Below, piece after piece: positions 1-8,065 of a stretch of 64,000 bases of DNA (positions are counted from its first letter, which is position 1; each line of letters starts with the position of its first letter). The notes beneath the pieces were generated by a model, which worked only from the letters and a program-made list of their open reading frames with translations, ran no database searches and was not told the origin of the DNA. The translations under genes were made by a program, and so were the position numbers. This DNA is from Palsa-504 sp963834685 (lineage in GTDB: Bacteria; Actinomycetota; Actinomycetes; Streptosporangiales; Streptosporangiaceae), in NCBI GenBank assembly GCA_963834685.1, contig CAWICW010000030.1:62001-126000 (forward strand), in the 5' to 3' direction.

Positions 1-57
1 TGGGGCTACACCTGCCGGCTGGCCGACCTGGCCGCCCTGGTCGGCAGCCAGCTGTAG
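1..57 (+). CDS. 3' end of an unidentified protein (partial)
   Basis: The first frame reads through 18 codons (ending LAALVGSQL) to a TAG at 55-57. The rest of the gene lies before the window. A perfect GC-rich hairpin follows 10 bases later, which supports a real gene end here. The fragment is too short to identify. Confidence 0.45.
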   Translation, partial: WGYTCRLADLAALVGSQL

Positions 58-67
58 GCCGGTAACC

Positions 68-100
68 GGCGGGGCCGCCCCGGGCCGGGGCGGCCCCGCC
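68..100. terminator. GC-rich hairpin between convergent genes
   Basis: A perfect 15-bp stem (GGCGGGGCCGCCCCG at 68-82, complement at 86-100) closes a 3-base loop. It lies between a plus-strand gene end (57) and a minus-strand gene end (119), so it could end transcription from both sides. There is no T-tract, which is usual for actinomycete terminators. Confidence 0.6.
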
Positions 101-118
101 GGGCGTCGCGCGGCCGGG

Positions 119-886
119 TCAGCGGCTCTGGATCCGGCGGCCGGTAACGGTGTCCGCGATGATCCGCAGGTACACGTCGCGGTCACCGCCGGGCCACGGC
201 CAGATCGCGGCGTCGCGCCGCAGGTGCCCGAGCTCGGCCGGATGGGTGACGCGGTGCGCCCGGCCGCGCGCCAGCACGCTCCAGCCCTGGCTGAGCGCCT
301 CATCGACGTGATCGACCTCGAACGCGACCCGCTCGCCGTCCCGCCCGGCGATCATCGTGGCCTCGCCGGTCCTGACCACGATGGTGCCCGCCACCACGGC
401 GAAGTTCACCGGCAGCACGACCGGGCCCGAGGCCGCGCAGAACGCGATCCGCCCGATGCCGCCCGCCGCGATCAGCCGGCCGCACTCGGCCGGCGCCAGC
501 TCGACCACCGCCGGCGGGCTGGCCGTGCGGCCGCAGGCCGGCGGCACCTCAGACCCCGCGCCCAGCAAGACGGCCGGCGTGGTCTGCAGCGCGGCAGCCA
601 GCCGGCGCAGCGCCGTACCGCCGGGCCGGGCCGGGTACCGCTCCACGTACTGCAGGTACCGCACGCTCATCCCCGCCCGGGCCGCCACCTGCGCCGTGCT
701 CAGGCGCAGCTCCGCGCGCCGCCGCGCCACCCGCTTGCTCAGGTCACCCGGATCCGGCGGCGACGGCCACGACCCGCCCCGCCGCGGCCCCCCGGCCCCC
801 GCCAGCCCCCCGGGACTCCCGCGTTCCCGCCCGGTCCTGCCCCCCGGTTCCCGCCCGGCCACATAGCTCACGCTCATCGAGATCAC
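119..886 (-). CDS. XRE-type HTH plus PPOX (pyridoxamine 5'-phosphate oxidase-like) flavin-binding protein
   Basis: About 255 residues. After a low-complexity Gly/Pro/Arg-rich start, residues ~48-105 read as a Cro/CI-type helix-turn-helix (RRAELRLSTAQVAARAGMS, then LRRLAAALQTTP). Residues ~125-250 match the small split-barrel flavin/F420-binding PPOX fold (GRIAFCAASGPVVLPVNFAV, then VAFEVDHVDEALSQGWSVLARG). This HTH-PPOX fusion is common in actinomycetes, and PPOX-type proteins occur in DosR-type regulons. The cofactor and substrate are not predictable. The GTG at 886 has no clear ribosome binding site and the first 40 residues look non-conserved, so the true start may be further in (for example ATG at 877). 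Confidence 0.75.
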   Translation of the reverse strand: MISMSVSYVAGREPGGRTGRERGSPGGLAGAGGPRRGGSWPSPPDPGDLSKRVARRRAELRLSTAQVAARAGMSVRYLQYVERYPARPGGTALRRLAAALQTTPAVLLGAGSEVPPACGRTASPPAVVELAPAECGRLIAAGGIGRIAFCAASGPVVLPVNFAVVAGTIVVRTGEATMIAGRDGERVAFEVDHVDEALSQGWSVLARGRAHRVTHPAELGHLRRDAAIWPWPGGDRDVYLRIIADTVTGRRIQSR

Positions 887-1034
887 GGCGCCGCCGGCCA
901 GGCCCGCGGCCGCGGACGCCGCTTCACCTCCTCAGCTCTGTTCACCGTCACCCAGGGCTCACCGCCCTCCTACCGCCACCCTCAGCACCGCCCAGCCCGG
1001 CGGCGAGGGGCCTCGGCCACATCCGGCCAGGACG

Positions 1035-1244
1035 TTAGTCCGCCAGCCACCCCCCCGCGCCCCGCCGCAGCCCGCCCGAGCCCATGGTCCCGGCCCGCAA
1101 GGCGGCGGCGAACGAGCGGCCATCGACGGCCAGGCCGATCGCGGCGTCGGCGCCGCCGTGGCGCTGGAGCACCTCGGCCGGATCCTCCGCGTGGGCGTCG
1201 ATGACTAGAGGCTGGCCGAAGCCAGGCACTACTGCTGCTCTCAT
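1035..1244 (-). pseudogene. internally deleted zinc alcohol dehydrogenase remnant
   Basis: The 69-residue frame starts like a zinc-dependent alcohol dehydrogenase (MRAAVVPGFGQPLVID). It then jumps to a segment typical of the NAD-binding half of the same family (DPAEVLQRHGGADAAIGLAV, GRSFAAALRAGTM). The catalytic zinc-binding domain and most of the Rossmann fold are missing. Upstream on this strand are a purine-rich ribosome binding site and, ~97 bases away, a near-perfect dormancy-type palindrome (1341-1354). The control region is therefore intact while the enzyme cannot be functional. Confidence 0.65.
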
Positions 1245-1340
1245 GGGCCTTCCCTTCAGCGCTAACGCGGCACCTTGCCGCCTCTATGACCATCGGCCGC
1301 GGCGACCGGGACGCGTTAGGAATAGGGGTCATGGCCAGCC

Positions 1341-1354
1341 GGGACTTAGGTCCC
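1341..1354. promoter_or_regulatory. DosR/DevR-like box
   Basis: GGGACTTAGGTCCC, extended to an 18-bp near-palindrome with CC/GG flanks (1339-1356). It fits the known mycobacterial DosR consensus core GGGACT-WW-AGTCCC with one central change. It lies upstream of the minus-strand alcohol dehydrogenase remnant. Confidence 0.65.
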
Positions 1355-1404
1355 GGACACACGGCACGATCAGCGCGGCCCGATCCAGGCCGCGCTCCCC
1401 CGGG

Positions 1405-1761
1405 TCACACCGCGGCGCGATCTCGTTCGCCGGTCCGGACCCGCAGAGCGCCGTCGACCGGTGTCACCCAGATCTTTCCATCGCCGATCGTTTCGGTATG
1501 GGCATGCTTGGCGATGGCCTGGACGACCACCTCGGCGTCGTCGTCGAGCACGACGAGATCCAGCCGGACCTTCGCCAGGAGCACGGCCATATGCTCACCA
1601 GGCCGGCCGGTAACCCTCGTGGCCGCGCCGGCGAGCCGGCCATACTGCTGCCCGAAACCCCGGACGTCGGTCACGGTCAGCCCGCGAACCCCTTGGTCAA
1701 TCAAAGCCGGAATCAGCTCATCGAGCTTCTCCGGCCTGATGATGGCGGTGATCAATTTCAT
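1405..1761 (-). CDS. PII-family signal protein with atypical T-loop
   Basis: 118 residues starting MKLITAIIRPEKLDELIPAL, the classic PII beginning. The ATG at 1759-1761 is preceded by GGAAGGCGGAA. The C-terminal part keeps the B-loop-like GDGKIWVTPVDGALRVRTGE. PII trimers sense ATP/ADP and 2-oxoglutarate and bind targets through the T-loop. Here the loop after GFGQQ reads YGRLAGAATRVTGRPGEHM and lacks the standard uridylylated/adenylylated tyrosine position, so regulation by GlnD-type modification seems unlikely. No amtB or glnD lies beside it; the neighbours are stress proteins. It is probably a PII-like branch with a different partner. Confidence 0.85.
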   Translation of the reverse strand: MKLITAIIRPEKLDELIPALIDQGVRGLTVTDVRGFGQQYGRLAGAATRVTGRPGEHMAVLLAKVRLDLVVLDDDAEVVVQAIAKHAHTETIGDGKIWVTPVDGALRVRTGERDRAAV

Positions 1762-1834
1762 GGTAGTTCCGCCTTCCGCTGGGGAGTTGTAGAATTCTGC
1801 GCCCGGCGAGATATATCCGCCTGAGCATCGCGCA

Positions 1835-1948
1835 TTACATGCTGCGCATACGGTGGAACTTGCGGATGTCATCCTTGCCCGCTAGCAGAGCCGCGCCTAT
1901 CAGGGCGAGGCATCCGGCGGCCAGCGCCGTTCCCGCGATGTGCTTCAT
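1835..1948 (-). CDS. DUF6893-like small membrane protein
   Basis: A 37-residue reading frame: one hydrophobic segment (AGTALAAGCLALIGAALLAG) followed by a charged tail ending KFHRMRSM. The tail pattern (acidic pair, R-K/Y, ...MRSM at the extreme C-terminus) is that of the short actinobacterial DUF6893 family. The ATG at 1946-1948 has AGGAG ten bases upstream. Its function is unknown. It sits between the PII gene and a divergent stress-protein gene and may share the operator at ~1997-2011. Confidence 0.6.
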   Translation of the reverse strand: MKHIAGTALAAGCLALIGAALLAGKDDIRKFHRMRSM

Positions 1949-1996
1949 TGTTCGAGCCTTTCTCCTGTTCCGGGCGTAGCCTTCTGCGTCCGGACC

Positions 1997-2011
1997 GGGA
2001 CATACGGTCCC
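1997..2011. promoter_or_regulatory. DosR/DevR-like box (15-bp variant)
   Basis: GGGACATACGGTCCC with CC/GG flanks, in the gap between the minus-strand small gene starting at 1948 and the plus-strand universal stress protein. The half-sites are one base further apart than in the other copies, so this copy is a weaker match. Confidence 0.5.
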
Positions 2012-2160
2012 GGATTAAGGCCAGAATTACCTCCACCACGGGAACTCGATAGAGCCGAAGGTCTGCGCCAGGAGAGGAAGAAGGACCCTACGTAAGCCGG
2101 GTCCGCCGGCACAGGCTGGCATTAGGAGCACTGCGGGTAGTGCAGAAGGATCTGGTTCTG

Positions 2161-2634
2161 ATGTCAGCGGACAGCACGGAGAACGTACCCCGGATCGTGG
2201 TCGGAGTCGACGGTTCTGCGTCATCGCGGGCGGCCCTTCGCTGGGCGGTCAGGCAGGCGGCGCTCACCGGCGGCGTGGTGGACGCCATCATGGCCTGGCA
2301 GGTTCCGATGGCCCTTTCGGGCTACGCCTGGGCACCGATCTCTGTGGATGAGACGGACAACCTCGCCGAGGATGCACGGAAGGCTCTGGACGCGGTGATC
2401 AGCGAGGAAGTCGAGCCAGCCGATAGTAACCGGGTCACCGCCCATGTCGTCAACGGCCACCCGGCGGACGTTCTGCTGGCCGCCGCGGCCGACGCGGACC
2501 TGCTCGTGGTCGGCAGCCGCGGCCACGGGAGCTTCGCCGACGCGCTGCTCGGCTCGGTCGGCCAGTACTGCGTGCATCACGCGCATTGCCCGGTACTGAT
2601 CATGCGCGACCAACCTCATCGCGCGGCGGCCTGA
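2161..2634 (+). CDS. universal stress protein, single UspA domain
   Basis: 157 residues from the ATG at 2161 (AGAAGGA ends ten bases upstream); a GTG at 2140, with AGGAG before it, is the alternative and adds seven residues. It starts RIVVGVDGSASSRAALRWAV. The ATP-binding signature appears as GHPADVLLAAAADADLLVVG followed by SRGHGSFADALLGSVGQYC and CPVLIM, that is G-x2-G-x9-G-(S/T). ATP-binding Usp proteins are typical members of DosR-type regulons. The control box at ~2000 and the neighbouring PII and transporter genes fit a stress role. Confidence 0.9.
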   Translation: MSADSTENVPRIVVGVDGSASSRAALRWAVRQAALTGGVVDAIMAWQVPMALSGYAWAPISVDETDNLAEDARKALDAVISEEVEPADSNRVTAHVVNGHPADVLLAAAADADLLVVGSRGHGSFADALLGSVGQYCVHHAHCPVLIMRDQPHRAAA

Positions 2635-2704
2635 GCCCCGAGGGAGACCTTAGCCCGGCCTTTCGACCCTGGTCGCCGCGGCCGTTGCCGAATCAGGTGA
2701 TGCT

Positions 2705-4300
2705 ATGACTACACAAATCCGCGACATTCCCGCGGCGCGACCGCAGGCAGGAGGGCCGACACCCGCGCGGTGGCTCGCGCTGGCCGTGCTGTGCGTCTCG
2801 CTGCTGATCGTCACGCTCGACAACACGGTGCTCAACGTCGCGCTGCCCACCCTGGTGCGCGACCTGCACGCCACCACCACCGAGCTTCAGTGGATCGTCG
2901 ATTCCTACGTCATGGTCTTCGCCGGCCTGCTGCTCGTCGCGGGCAGCCTGGCGGACCGGATCGGCCGTAAGCGCGTGTTCCTGGCGGGCCTGATGGCTTT
3001 CGCCGCGGGCTCGACCTGGGCGGCGTTCTCGGGCTCGGTCGGCATGCTGATCGCCGCGCGGGCCAGCATGGGCATCGGCGGGGCCATGATGATGCCCTCG
3101 ACGCTGGCGATCATCACCAGCATGTTCTTCGAACCGGCAGAACGCCAGCGCGCGATCGGCGTCTGGGCCGCGACCACCGGGCTGGGCATCGCGCTCGGCC
3201 CGATCGTGGGCGGCCTGCTGCTGAGCAGGTTCTGGTGGGGGTCGGTGTTCCTGATCAACGTGCCGATCGCGGTACTGGGCGTGGCGTTCGCGCTGCCGCT
3301 GGTCCCCGACTCGAAGAACCCGGCCGCGCGGCCGCCGGACGTGCTGGGCGCGATTATGTCCATCGCCGGCCTCGGCCTGGTGCTGTGGTCGCTGATCGAG
3401 GCGCCGACTTGGGGCTGGTCATCACCCCTGGTGATCGGCGTCGGCGTCGGCGGCCTGGCGGTGCTGGCGGCCTTCGCCGCCTGGGAGCGGGCCAGTTCGC
3501 ACCCGATGCTGAACGTCCGGTTCTTCCGCCGCAGGAGGTTCTCGGCGGCCGTCAGCTCGGTGGGCATGGTCATGTTCGGGCTGTCCGGCGCGTTGTTCGT
3601 GCTGACCCAGTACCTCCAGTTCAGCCTCGGCTACTCGGCGCTGCAGGCCGGGGTCCGGGTGTTGCCCGCGGCTGGCGCCATCGCGCTCGTCGCGCCGTTC
3701 TCCACCGTTCTCGTCCGGACCATCGGGACCAAGCTAACGGTGGCGGCCGGGTTGCTGGTCATCGCGGGGGGCCTGTGGCAGATATCCCTCGCCTCGGCCG
3801 CGACGACCTACGGCGGGATCCTGCCCGGCATGATCCTGCTGGGCGTGGGCGCCGGGCTGACCATCCCGTCGGCCACCGAGTCGGTCATGGGTTCCCTGCC
3901 CGGCGGGCACACCGGCGTCGGATCCGCAACCAACGGTGCGTTCCTGCAGGTCGGCGGCGCGTTGGGGGTGGCCGTGATCGGCAGCCTGCTGAACACCCGG
4001 TACCAGGACCGGATGACCACCGCCCTGATGCCGTACCACGTGCCGCACGCGGTCCTGCAGACGATCCTCGGCTCGCTGGGCGGAGCGCTCGGCGTGGCTG
4101 GCCGAGTCGGCGGCGTCCTTGGAATGGGACTCGGTCACCTGGCCCGGTCCGCCTTCATCAGCGGCATGGACCTAGGCCTGGCCACCGGGGCGTGCGTGGC
4201 CGCGGCCGGGTGTCTCATCGCCCTGCTCGCGCTGCCCTCCCGGACGGCAGCGGCAGATCGCCCGGAGGCCGACGATGACGACGACGATGACGCCGGCTGA
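2705..4300 (+). CDS. DHA2-type (14-TM) MFS drug/proton antiporter
   Basis: 531 residues with about 14 hydrophobic segments. Motif C-like VTLDNTVLNVALPTL lies in TM1, motif A-like LADRIGRKRVF after TM2, and ASMGIGGAMMMPSTLAII in TM4, as in EmrB/QacA-type multidrug exporters. The substrate is unknown. The C-terminus is strikingly acidic (EADDDDDDDAG). It lies 70 bases downstream of the stress-protein gene, so the two may be co-transcribed. It is related to, but intact unlike, the frameshifted transporter at 15,652. Confidence 0.9.
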   Translation: MTTQIRDIPAARPQAGGPTPARWLALAVLCVSLLIVTLDNTVLNVALPTLVRDLHATTTELQWIVDSYVMVFAGLLLVAGSLADRIGRKRVFLAGLMAFAAGSTWAAFSGSVGMLIAARASMGIGGAMMMPSTLAIITSMFFEPAERQRAIGVWAATTGLGIALGPIVGGLLLSRFWWGSVFLINVPIAVLGVAFALPLVPDSKNPAARPPDVLGAIMSIAGLGLVLWSLIEAPTWGWSSPLVIGVGVGGLAVLAAFAAWERASSHPMLNVRFFRRRRFSAAVSSVGMVMFGLSGALFVLTQYLQFSLGYSALQAGVRVLPAAGAIALVAPFSTVLVRTIGTKLTVAAGLLVIAGGLWQISLASAATTYGGILPGMILLGVGAGLTIPSATESVMGSLPGGHTGVGSATNGAFLQVGGALGVAVIGSLLNTRYQDRMTTALMPYHVPHAVLQTILGSLGGALGVAGRVGGVLGMGLGHLARSAFISGMDLGLATGACVAAAGCLIALLALPSRTAAADRPEADDDDDDDAG

Positions 4301-4493
4301 CCGATGCGGCGGCCCCCTCGGATGGGCTTCTTCATGATTGTGGTCAAAAGGGCCGGTATTTGGCCAAAACGACCCATGATCATGACTCATGCCCGGAACG
4401 TCTCAATTTGAAGTTAAGGCATAACTGGACATGACGGCAGCCGTGCCGTGGTGAAAGCTGATCGCACCATCAATCAGACAGTCACCCAGCTGC

Positions 4494-5006
4494 TCAGTGC
4501 ATGGTGCCATGCATCCCGGCGCCCATGGCCACGCCGAGGATGAGAAGGATGGCCAGGATGACCATTGCCCAGCCGAGTATCAGGCCCGCCAGCGCCAGGT
4601 CAGCCCCCTGTTCTCCGGTCCGCTTGATCTGTTGCCGGGCCACGTGGCCGAACACGATCGCTGGGATGGTCGCCAGCGGACCGAACATGAACTGCGCGAG
4701 CCCGCAGGCGAGGCTGGCTATGGCAAGTCCGTTGATCTTGGCCACCTGGGTCACCGCGGTCCCCCGCGCGGCAGGCAGGTCGGCCACGATCTGGTCCAGG
4801 TCGGCGTACGTGCGCGCGGAAAAGGCGTGCTCCAGGCGGTCGTCGTACTCGTCCTTGGACAGCCGACCCTCGCTGTAGGCCACGTTGAGGACTTCCGCCA
4901 CGCGGTCACGGTCCGAGTCAGAGGCCAGCATCTTCCCCCGTTCGTCACGGCGGGCGAGCGACGGGGTGTCATTGGCCGGAATCAGCGTGGTGTCGTCGTC
5001 ATTCAT
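4494..5006 (-). CDS. DUF1707 plus DUF4190 membrane protein
   Basis: 170 residues. The N-terminal part (~25-80) is a DUF1707 module: LASDSDRDRVAEVLNVAYSE, GRLSKDEYDDRLEHAFSART, YADLDQIVADLP. The C-terminal half (~90-165) has two long hydrophobic segments with the DUF4190 pattern (NGLAIASLACGLAQFMFGPL, then GWAMVILAILLILGVAMGAG). The ATG at 5006 is chosen because AAGGGATGG lies a suitable distance upstream; an in-frame ATG at 5015 sits too close to it. The C-terminus is rich in Gly, His and Met (GAGMHGTMH). Function unknown. Confidence 0.85.
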   Translation of the reverse strand: MNDDDTTLIPANDTPSLARRDERGKMLASDSDRDRVAEVLNVAYSEGRLSKDEYDDRLEHAFSARTYADLDQIVADLPAARGTAVTQVAKINGLAIASLACGLAQFMFGPLATIPAIVFGHVARQQIKRTGEQGADLALAGLILGWAMVILAILLILGVAMGAGMHGTMH

Positions 5007-5055
5007 CTGCACCATCCCTTACGTTGACCCTGCAACTGGGGGGATTGCGCGCCAA

Positions 5056-5069
5056 GGGCCGTTGGTCCC
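5056..5069. promoter_or_regulatory. DosR/DevR-like box
   Basis: GGGCCGTTGGTCCC lies between the divergent DUF1707 gene (start 5006) and the small plus-strand frame at 5197. Both half-sites keep the GGNCC/GGTCCC core with the 2-base centre seen in the other copies. Confidence 0.55.
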
Positions 5070-5196
5070 GTCGATGGTCCTGGCCGGTTCAGGCCACCGG
5101 TGACCGGCTGCCTGGGCGGCCACCGCGGCAGTTACCAGTTGTACCGGCCGAGCAGCTTCATCGTCGCGGGCAGCAGCGGGGAAAGGAGCGACCGCG

Positions 5197-5451
5197 ATGA
5201 GCAATCAACTCGTGGTCGTGCCGCAGCGGGAGCTGGTACGACGGCCCGTTCGGAAATATCAGAAGAGCGGGCCTCAGCCGCGGTGGCCGCTCCACAGCGG
5301 CCCGGTCGCCCGCCAGTCGGCGTCCCACGCGTTCAGGCGCCGGCGGTCAAGTGCCCGCCGGACCAGCGCGTTCGATTCCAGCAAAAGCAGGATCGCGACC
5401 AGGCAGGTCACGACGGCGGCGATGCACACGTCGCCGGCGATCGCGCGGTGA
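5197..5451 (+). pseudogene. short frame with strong RBS, likely a 5' remnant
   Basis: An ATG at 5197 follows a strong ribosome binding site (GGAAAGGAG). The first ~20 residues (MSNQLVVVPQRELVRRPVRK) look like a real protein start. After that the frame runs antisense through the conserved 3' part of the membrane protein at 5274-5894, and its composition looks random (Ser/Arg-rich). I read it as another truncated gene whose start was kept, as elsewhere in this island. The original product is not recognised. Confidence 0.35.
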
Positions 5452-5894
5452 TCAGGCGGCGGGCTGGTGACCGCACCGGAGGCGTCGATCCAGACCGGCA
5501 CCGTGCTTCCCGCGGGCGCTCCCGCCGTGGCCAGGACCTGCCCGGACCGCGGGGGCCGACCGGGGGGCTGCCAGCGGGCCAGCACGTAGGTCAGCTGGAT
5601 GGAGGTATACGGATCCGAGATCCCGGTCGCCGCTGCCCGCTGGAGCAGGACGGCGGTGACCTCGCGCTCGCGCGCCTGCTGGGCCTGAGCCTGACGCAGC
5701 GCCACGTGATCGGCCTGCCGGCCGGCGACGATGGCGGCGATGGGCACGGCCACCAGGAACAGGATCGTCGTGGCCAGCCGTATCACGGCTTCGACCCGGT
5801 CCGTCCGGCGGCGCAGCGGATTACGGTCGAAGCCGAGCCGGCGGGCGCAGCGCGCCAGGCGCGGTCCCGGCTGGCGGGATTTGGGGCGGCGCAT
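5274..5894 (-). CDS. Rv1733c-family membrane protein
   Basis: 206 residues. It has the architecture of the mycobacterial Rv1733c family: an Arg-rich start (NPLRRRTDRVEAVIRLATT), a first membrane helix (~36-58), a central extracytoplasmic part with WQPPGRPPRSGQVLATAG and VPVWIDASG, a second helix (~152-172), and the closing DRRRLNAWDADWRATGPLWS. Rv1733c is a known DosR-regulon antigen of unknown function. GGAGG precedes the ATG at 5894. A dormancy-type box lies 59 bases upstream (5953-5966), which supports the same kind of regulation here. Confidence 0.85.
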   Translation of the reverse strand: MRRPKSRQPGPRLARCARRLGFDRNPLRRRTDRVEAVIRLATTILFLVAVPIAAIVAGRQADHVALRQAQAQQAREREVTAVLLQRAAATGISDPYTSIQLTYVLARWQPPGRPPRSGQVLATAGAPAGSTVPVWIDASGAVTSPPPDHRAIAGDVCIAAVVTCLVAILLLLESNALVRRALDRRRLNAWDADWRATGPLWSGHRG

Positions 5895-5952
5895 CACGGT
5901 ACCTCCACGGACTGCCGACTTCCACAACAGCGCTTCCGGCAGGCTGGCGGTA

Positions 5953-5966
5953 GGGACGAACGGCCC
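5953..5966. promoter_or_regulatory. DosR/DevR-like box
   Basis: GGGACGAACGGCCC lies 59 bases upstream of the Rv1733c-family gene start and could also serve the divergent DUF7455-like gene at 6024. Confidence 0.6.
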
Positions 5967-6023
5967 GTGAAGTCCGGGAATTAAGGCTCTGCCGGGGAGA
6001 CACGCCAGGGGCAAAGCTGAAGC

Positions 6024-6230
6024 ATGGACGATAGGGCTTGCTGCTGCCCCTCCCATCCCGTGGTGCGGGTCATCATGCCGCCCACCACGGACCGGGCTTA
6101 CCGCGTCGAGCTGCTCCTGTGCGGTCATCACTTCCGCATCTCGCAGTGGACCCTGGCCGCCGTCGGCGCCGTAGCCCGGGTCATGCACGGCGATCTCGCC
6201 GGGCGGGTGACCGAGCGGGCGCTGCTGTAG
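6024..6230 (+). CDS. DUF7455-like small Cys/His protein
   Basis: 68 residues with an N-terminal CCCPSHPVVRVIMPP and a second half VELLLCGHHFRIS, that is Cys-rich plus C-x-H-H, suggesting a small metal-binding fold like actinobacterial DUF7455 proteins. A clear paralogue with the same CCCP...LLLCGHH core is at 15,323-15,652. Function unknown. It is divergent from the Rv1733c-family gene. Confidence 0.6.
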   Translation: MDDRACCCPSHPVVRVIMPPTTDRAYRVELLLCGHHFRISQWTLAAVGAVARVMHGDLAGRVTERALL

Positions 6231-6258
6231 CGGCTCAACGGAGACAAGGAGGCCGGCC

Positions 6259-6495
6259 ATGATCACCTTCGCGGAAGTCGAGAAGCTCGGCCGCATCCAC
6301 ACGGTGGAACCGATCGTGCTGTCCGTGTACCTGGACGTCCCGCGGACTCCCGCGGAGTGGCAGGTCCTACTGGTTCACGATGCGCCCGGGACCGCGGCGT
6401 CGCTGGCCCGGGGGGTTGCTGACCAGCAGGTTGACCAGCCGCCTCCTTTCCCGGCAGGTGACAAAGGTCCTCACAGCCAGGACGTCCGGCGCTAA
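6259..6495 (+). pseudogene. truncated baeRF/Vms1-type protein (5' remnant)
   Basis: A strong ribosome binding site (AAGGAGG) leads an ATG and a start typical of actinobacterial baeRF (Vms1/Ankzf1-like, release-factor-like) proteins: FAEVEKLGRIHTVEPIVLSV, then YLDVPRTPAEWQ. The homology stops after ~40 residues, where full proteins continue for about 300 more, and the frame ends in low-complexity sequence. It is an internal or 3' deletion product and would not be functional. Confidence 0.5.
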
Positions 6496-6555
6496 CGCGA
6501 CCGGGCGTCCGGAGGAATGCTCGAGTTATCGGCTCGTTGACGGGAGCTACCTATC

Positions 6556-7476
6556 ATGAATCGAACTGATATTCATCTTGACGCCAAGCTCCGGCACCTG
6601 GGTGCCGCGTATTACGACTCCCTGCAGGGCAAGGCGGCCCGTTCCGATGTGCTGCAGGCGCTCGATGCGATCGATGAGTACCTCAAGGCCCAGCGCCGGC
6701 AGGCTCCTGGCGGGGCGACGGCCTCGGTGGGGATCCGCCGGTTGCGGCAGGACGGCGGCCAGCCGCCTGCGCTGCCGCATATCCCCCGGGTCAGGGATGT
6801 GATGACGAGGAAGGTCGTGACGGTGGATCGTCTCACACCGTTCAGCGATATCGTCCGCCTGCTCTCCGAGCGCCGGATCAGCGGCGTGCCGGTGCTGATG
6901 ATGGGGCGCCGCGTCGCGGGCGTGGTGTCCGAGGCGGACCTGCTGGCACTGGAGGACGAAGAGGTCCGCCGGGCCCGGATGGACGCGAACGCCACCGGCC
7001 GGTGGCGCCGACCGCTGCGCCGGGTGCACTGGGGGCTCACCGCGGGTGCGCTGATGAGCGCCCCGGCGGTGACCATCTACCCGGAAGCGACGATCCCGCA
7101 TGCAGCCCAGATCATGGCCAGCCATCGCATCCGCCGCCTGCCGGTCGTCGGCGAGGACGGCCAGCTGATCGGCATCGTCACCCGACGCGATATGCTGAGC
7201 GTGTTTCTGCGGCCGGACGACGAGATTGCCGAGCAGGTCCGCGGGTTGCTCGATAACCTGCTGCGCGTGGATCCGGCCAGCGTCACGGCAACCGTCCACG
7301 ACGGCGTCGTCATCCTGACCGGCCACCCCGAAGCGCCGGAGGACCGGGAGCTCATCCCCGCGGCGATCCGGCTGATCTGGTCGGTGGACGGGGTGATCGA
7401 CGTCTCCAACCGGCTCGATGAGCAGGCAGGTGGCGCCCCGGAGCTCACCGCGAGTCCGGCCGCCGGTCCGGGCTGA
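6556..7476 (+). CDS. CBS-pair plus BON domain protein
   Basis: 306 residues. After an N-terminal helical part, CBS 1 starts at VRDVMTRKVVTVDRLTPFSD (~85) with RISGVPVLMMGRRVAGVVSE. CBS 2 covers ~160-220 (MSAPAVTIYPEATIPHAAQI, RIRRLPVVGEDGQLIGIVTR). A BON-type module follows (~225-290: VTATVHDGVVILTGHPEAPE). CBS pairs bind adenine nucleotides. BON modules are thought to contact membranes or polymers. The last 32 bases overlap the 3' end of the convergent V-ATPase subunit D gene. CBS-BON proteins are frequent in DosR-type islands. Confidence 0.9.
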   Translation: MNRTDIHLDAKLRHLGAAYYDSLQGKAARSDVLQALDAIDEYLKAQRRQAPGGATASVGIRRLRQDGGQPPALPHIPRVRDVMTRKVVTVDRLTPFSDIVRLLSERRISGVPVLMMGRRVAGVVSEADLLALEDEEVRRARMDANATGRWRRPLRRVHWGLTAGALMSAPAVTIYPEATIPHAAQIMASHRIRRLPVVGEDGQLIGIVTRRDMLSVFLRPDDEIAEQVRGLLDNLLRVDPASVTATVHDGVVILTGHPEAPEDRELIPAAIRLIWSVDGVIDVSNRLDEQAGGAPELTASPAAGPG

Positions 7477-8065
7477 CGGCCAAGCGCAGCCGCGCGGCGT
7501 CCGCCAGCTCCTGCTCCTCCAGGGCCAGCGTCACTTCGGATAGGGCCTGCTCGAGGCGGGGAATCCACCGGTTCTCGATCGCGCGGAGCCGGTACCGCGT
7601 GGCCAGTACCTCGGCCTTTACGACGCGGAGCGCCTCGGCGGCGGCGGCGTGCCGCACCGCGGCGGCCAGTGCGGCGGCATGAGCCTGACGCGTCCGGGTC
7701 AGTACCGGGCCATCCCAGGTGACGGGGGCAGGGATCTGGCAGGCGGGAGCGGCCGGGTGCCGGACTCCCATGGTGACGGTGTAGGGGATCGTCACCGTCG
7801 CGGGCCGGCCATCGGCGGCCAGCCTGACGGCCCGCTCGCCGCCGATCATGGCGGCCCGCAGCAGCCACCGCTCAGCGTCGGCGCAGCAGCGGTCCCATTC
7901 CGCGGCGGTCCGCGCCTCGGCCTCGTGGAACCGGTCGAGCTCGGCCTGGAGGATCCGGAGCTTACGGTCGAGCAGGTCGGCACCGCGCCGCGCGACCTGG
8001 AGGCGCCTGGTCAGCCAGAGCCTTCCGGCTCGGCCTGCCGGCACGGTGAACCCCCGCCCGCTCAC
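7445..8065 (-). CDS. atpD: V/A-type ATPase subunit D (central stalk)
   Basis: 206 residues, mostly two long helices as expected of the central rotor shaft. It starts TVPAGRAGRLWLTRRLQVAR followed by RGADLLDRKLRILQAELDRF, the usual D-subunit pattern (LxxRLxxAxRGxxLLxxKxxxL). The C-terminal helix has YRLRAIENRWIPRLEQAL, matching the family's RRVNALE-like motif. The start overlaps the subunit B stop by four bases (ATGA), so translation is coupled. It is the last gene of the nine-gene operon. The symbol follows V/A-ATPase naming and does not refer to F-type beta. Confidence 0.9.
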   Translation of the reverse strand: MSGRGFTVPAGRAGRLWLTRRLQVARRGADLLDRKLRILQAELDRFHEAEARTAAEWDRCCADAERWLLRAAMIGGERAVRLAADGRPATVTIPYTVTMGVRHPAAPACQIPAPVTWDGPVLTRTRQAHAAALAAAVRHAAAAEALRVVKAEVLATRYRLRAIENRWIPRLEQALSEVTLALEEQELADAARLRLAVSPDRRPDSR

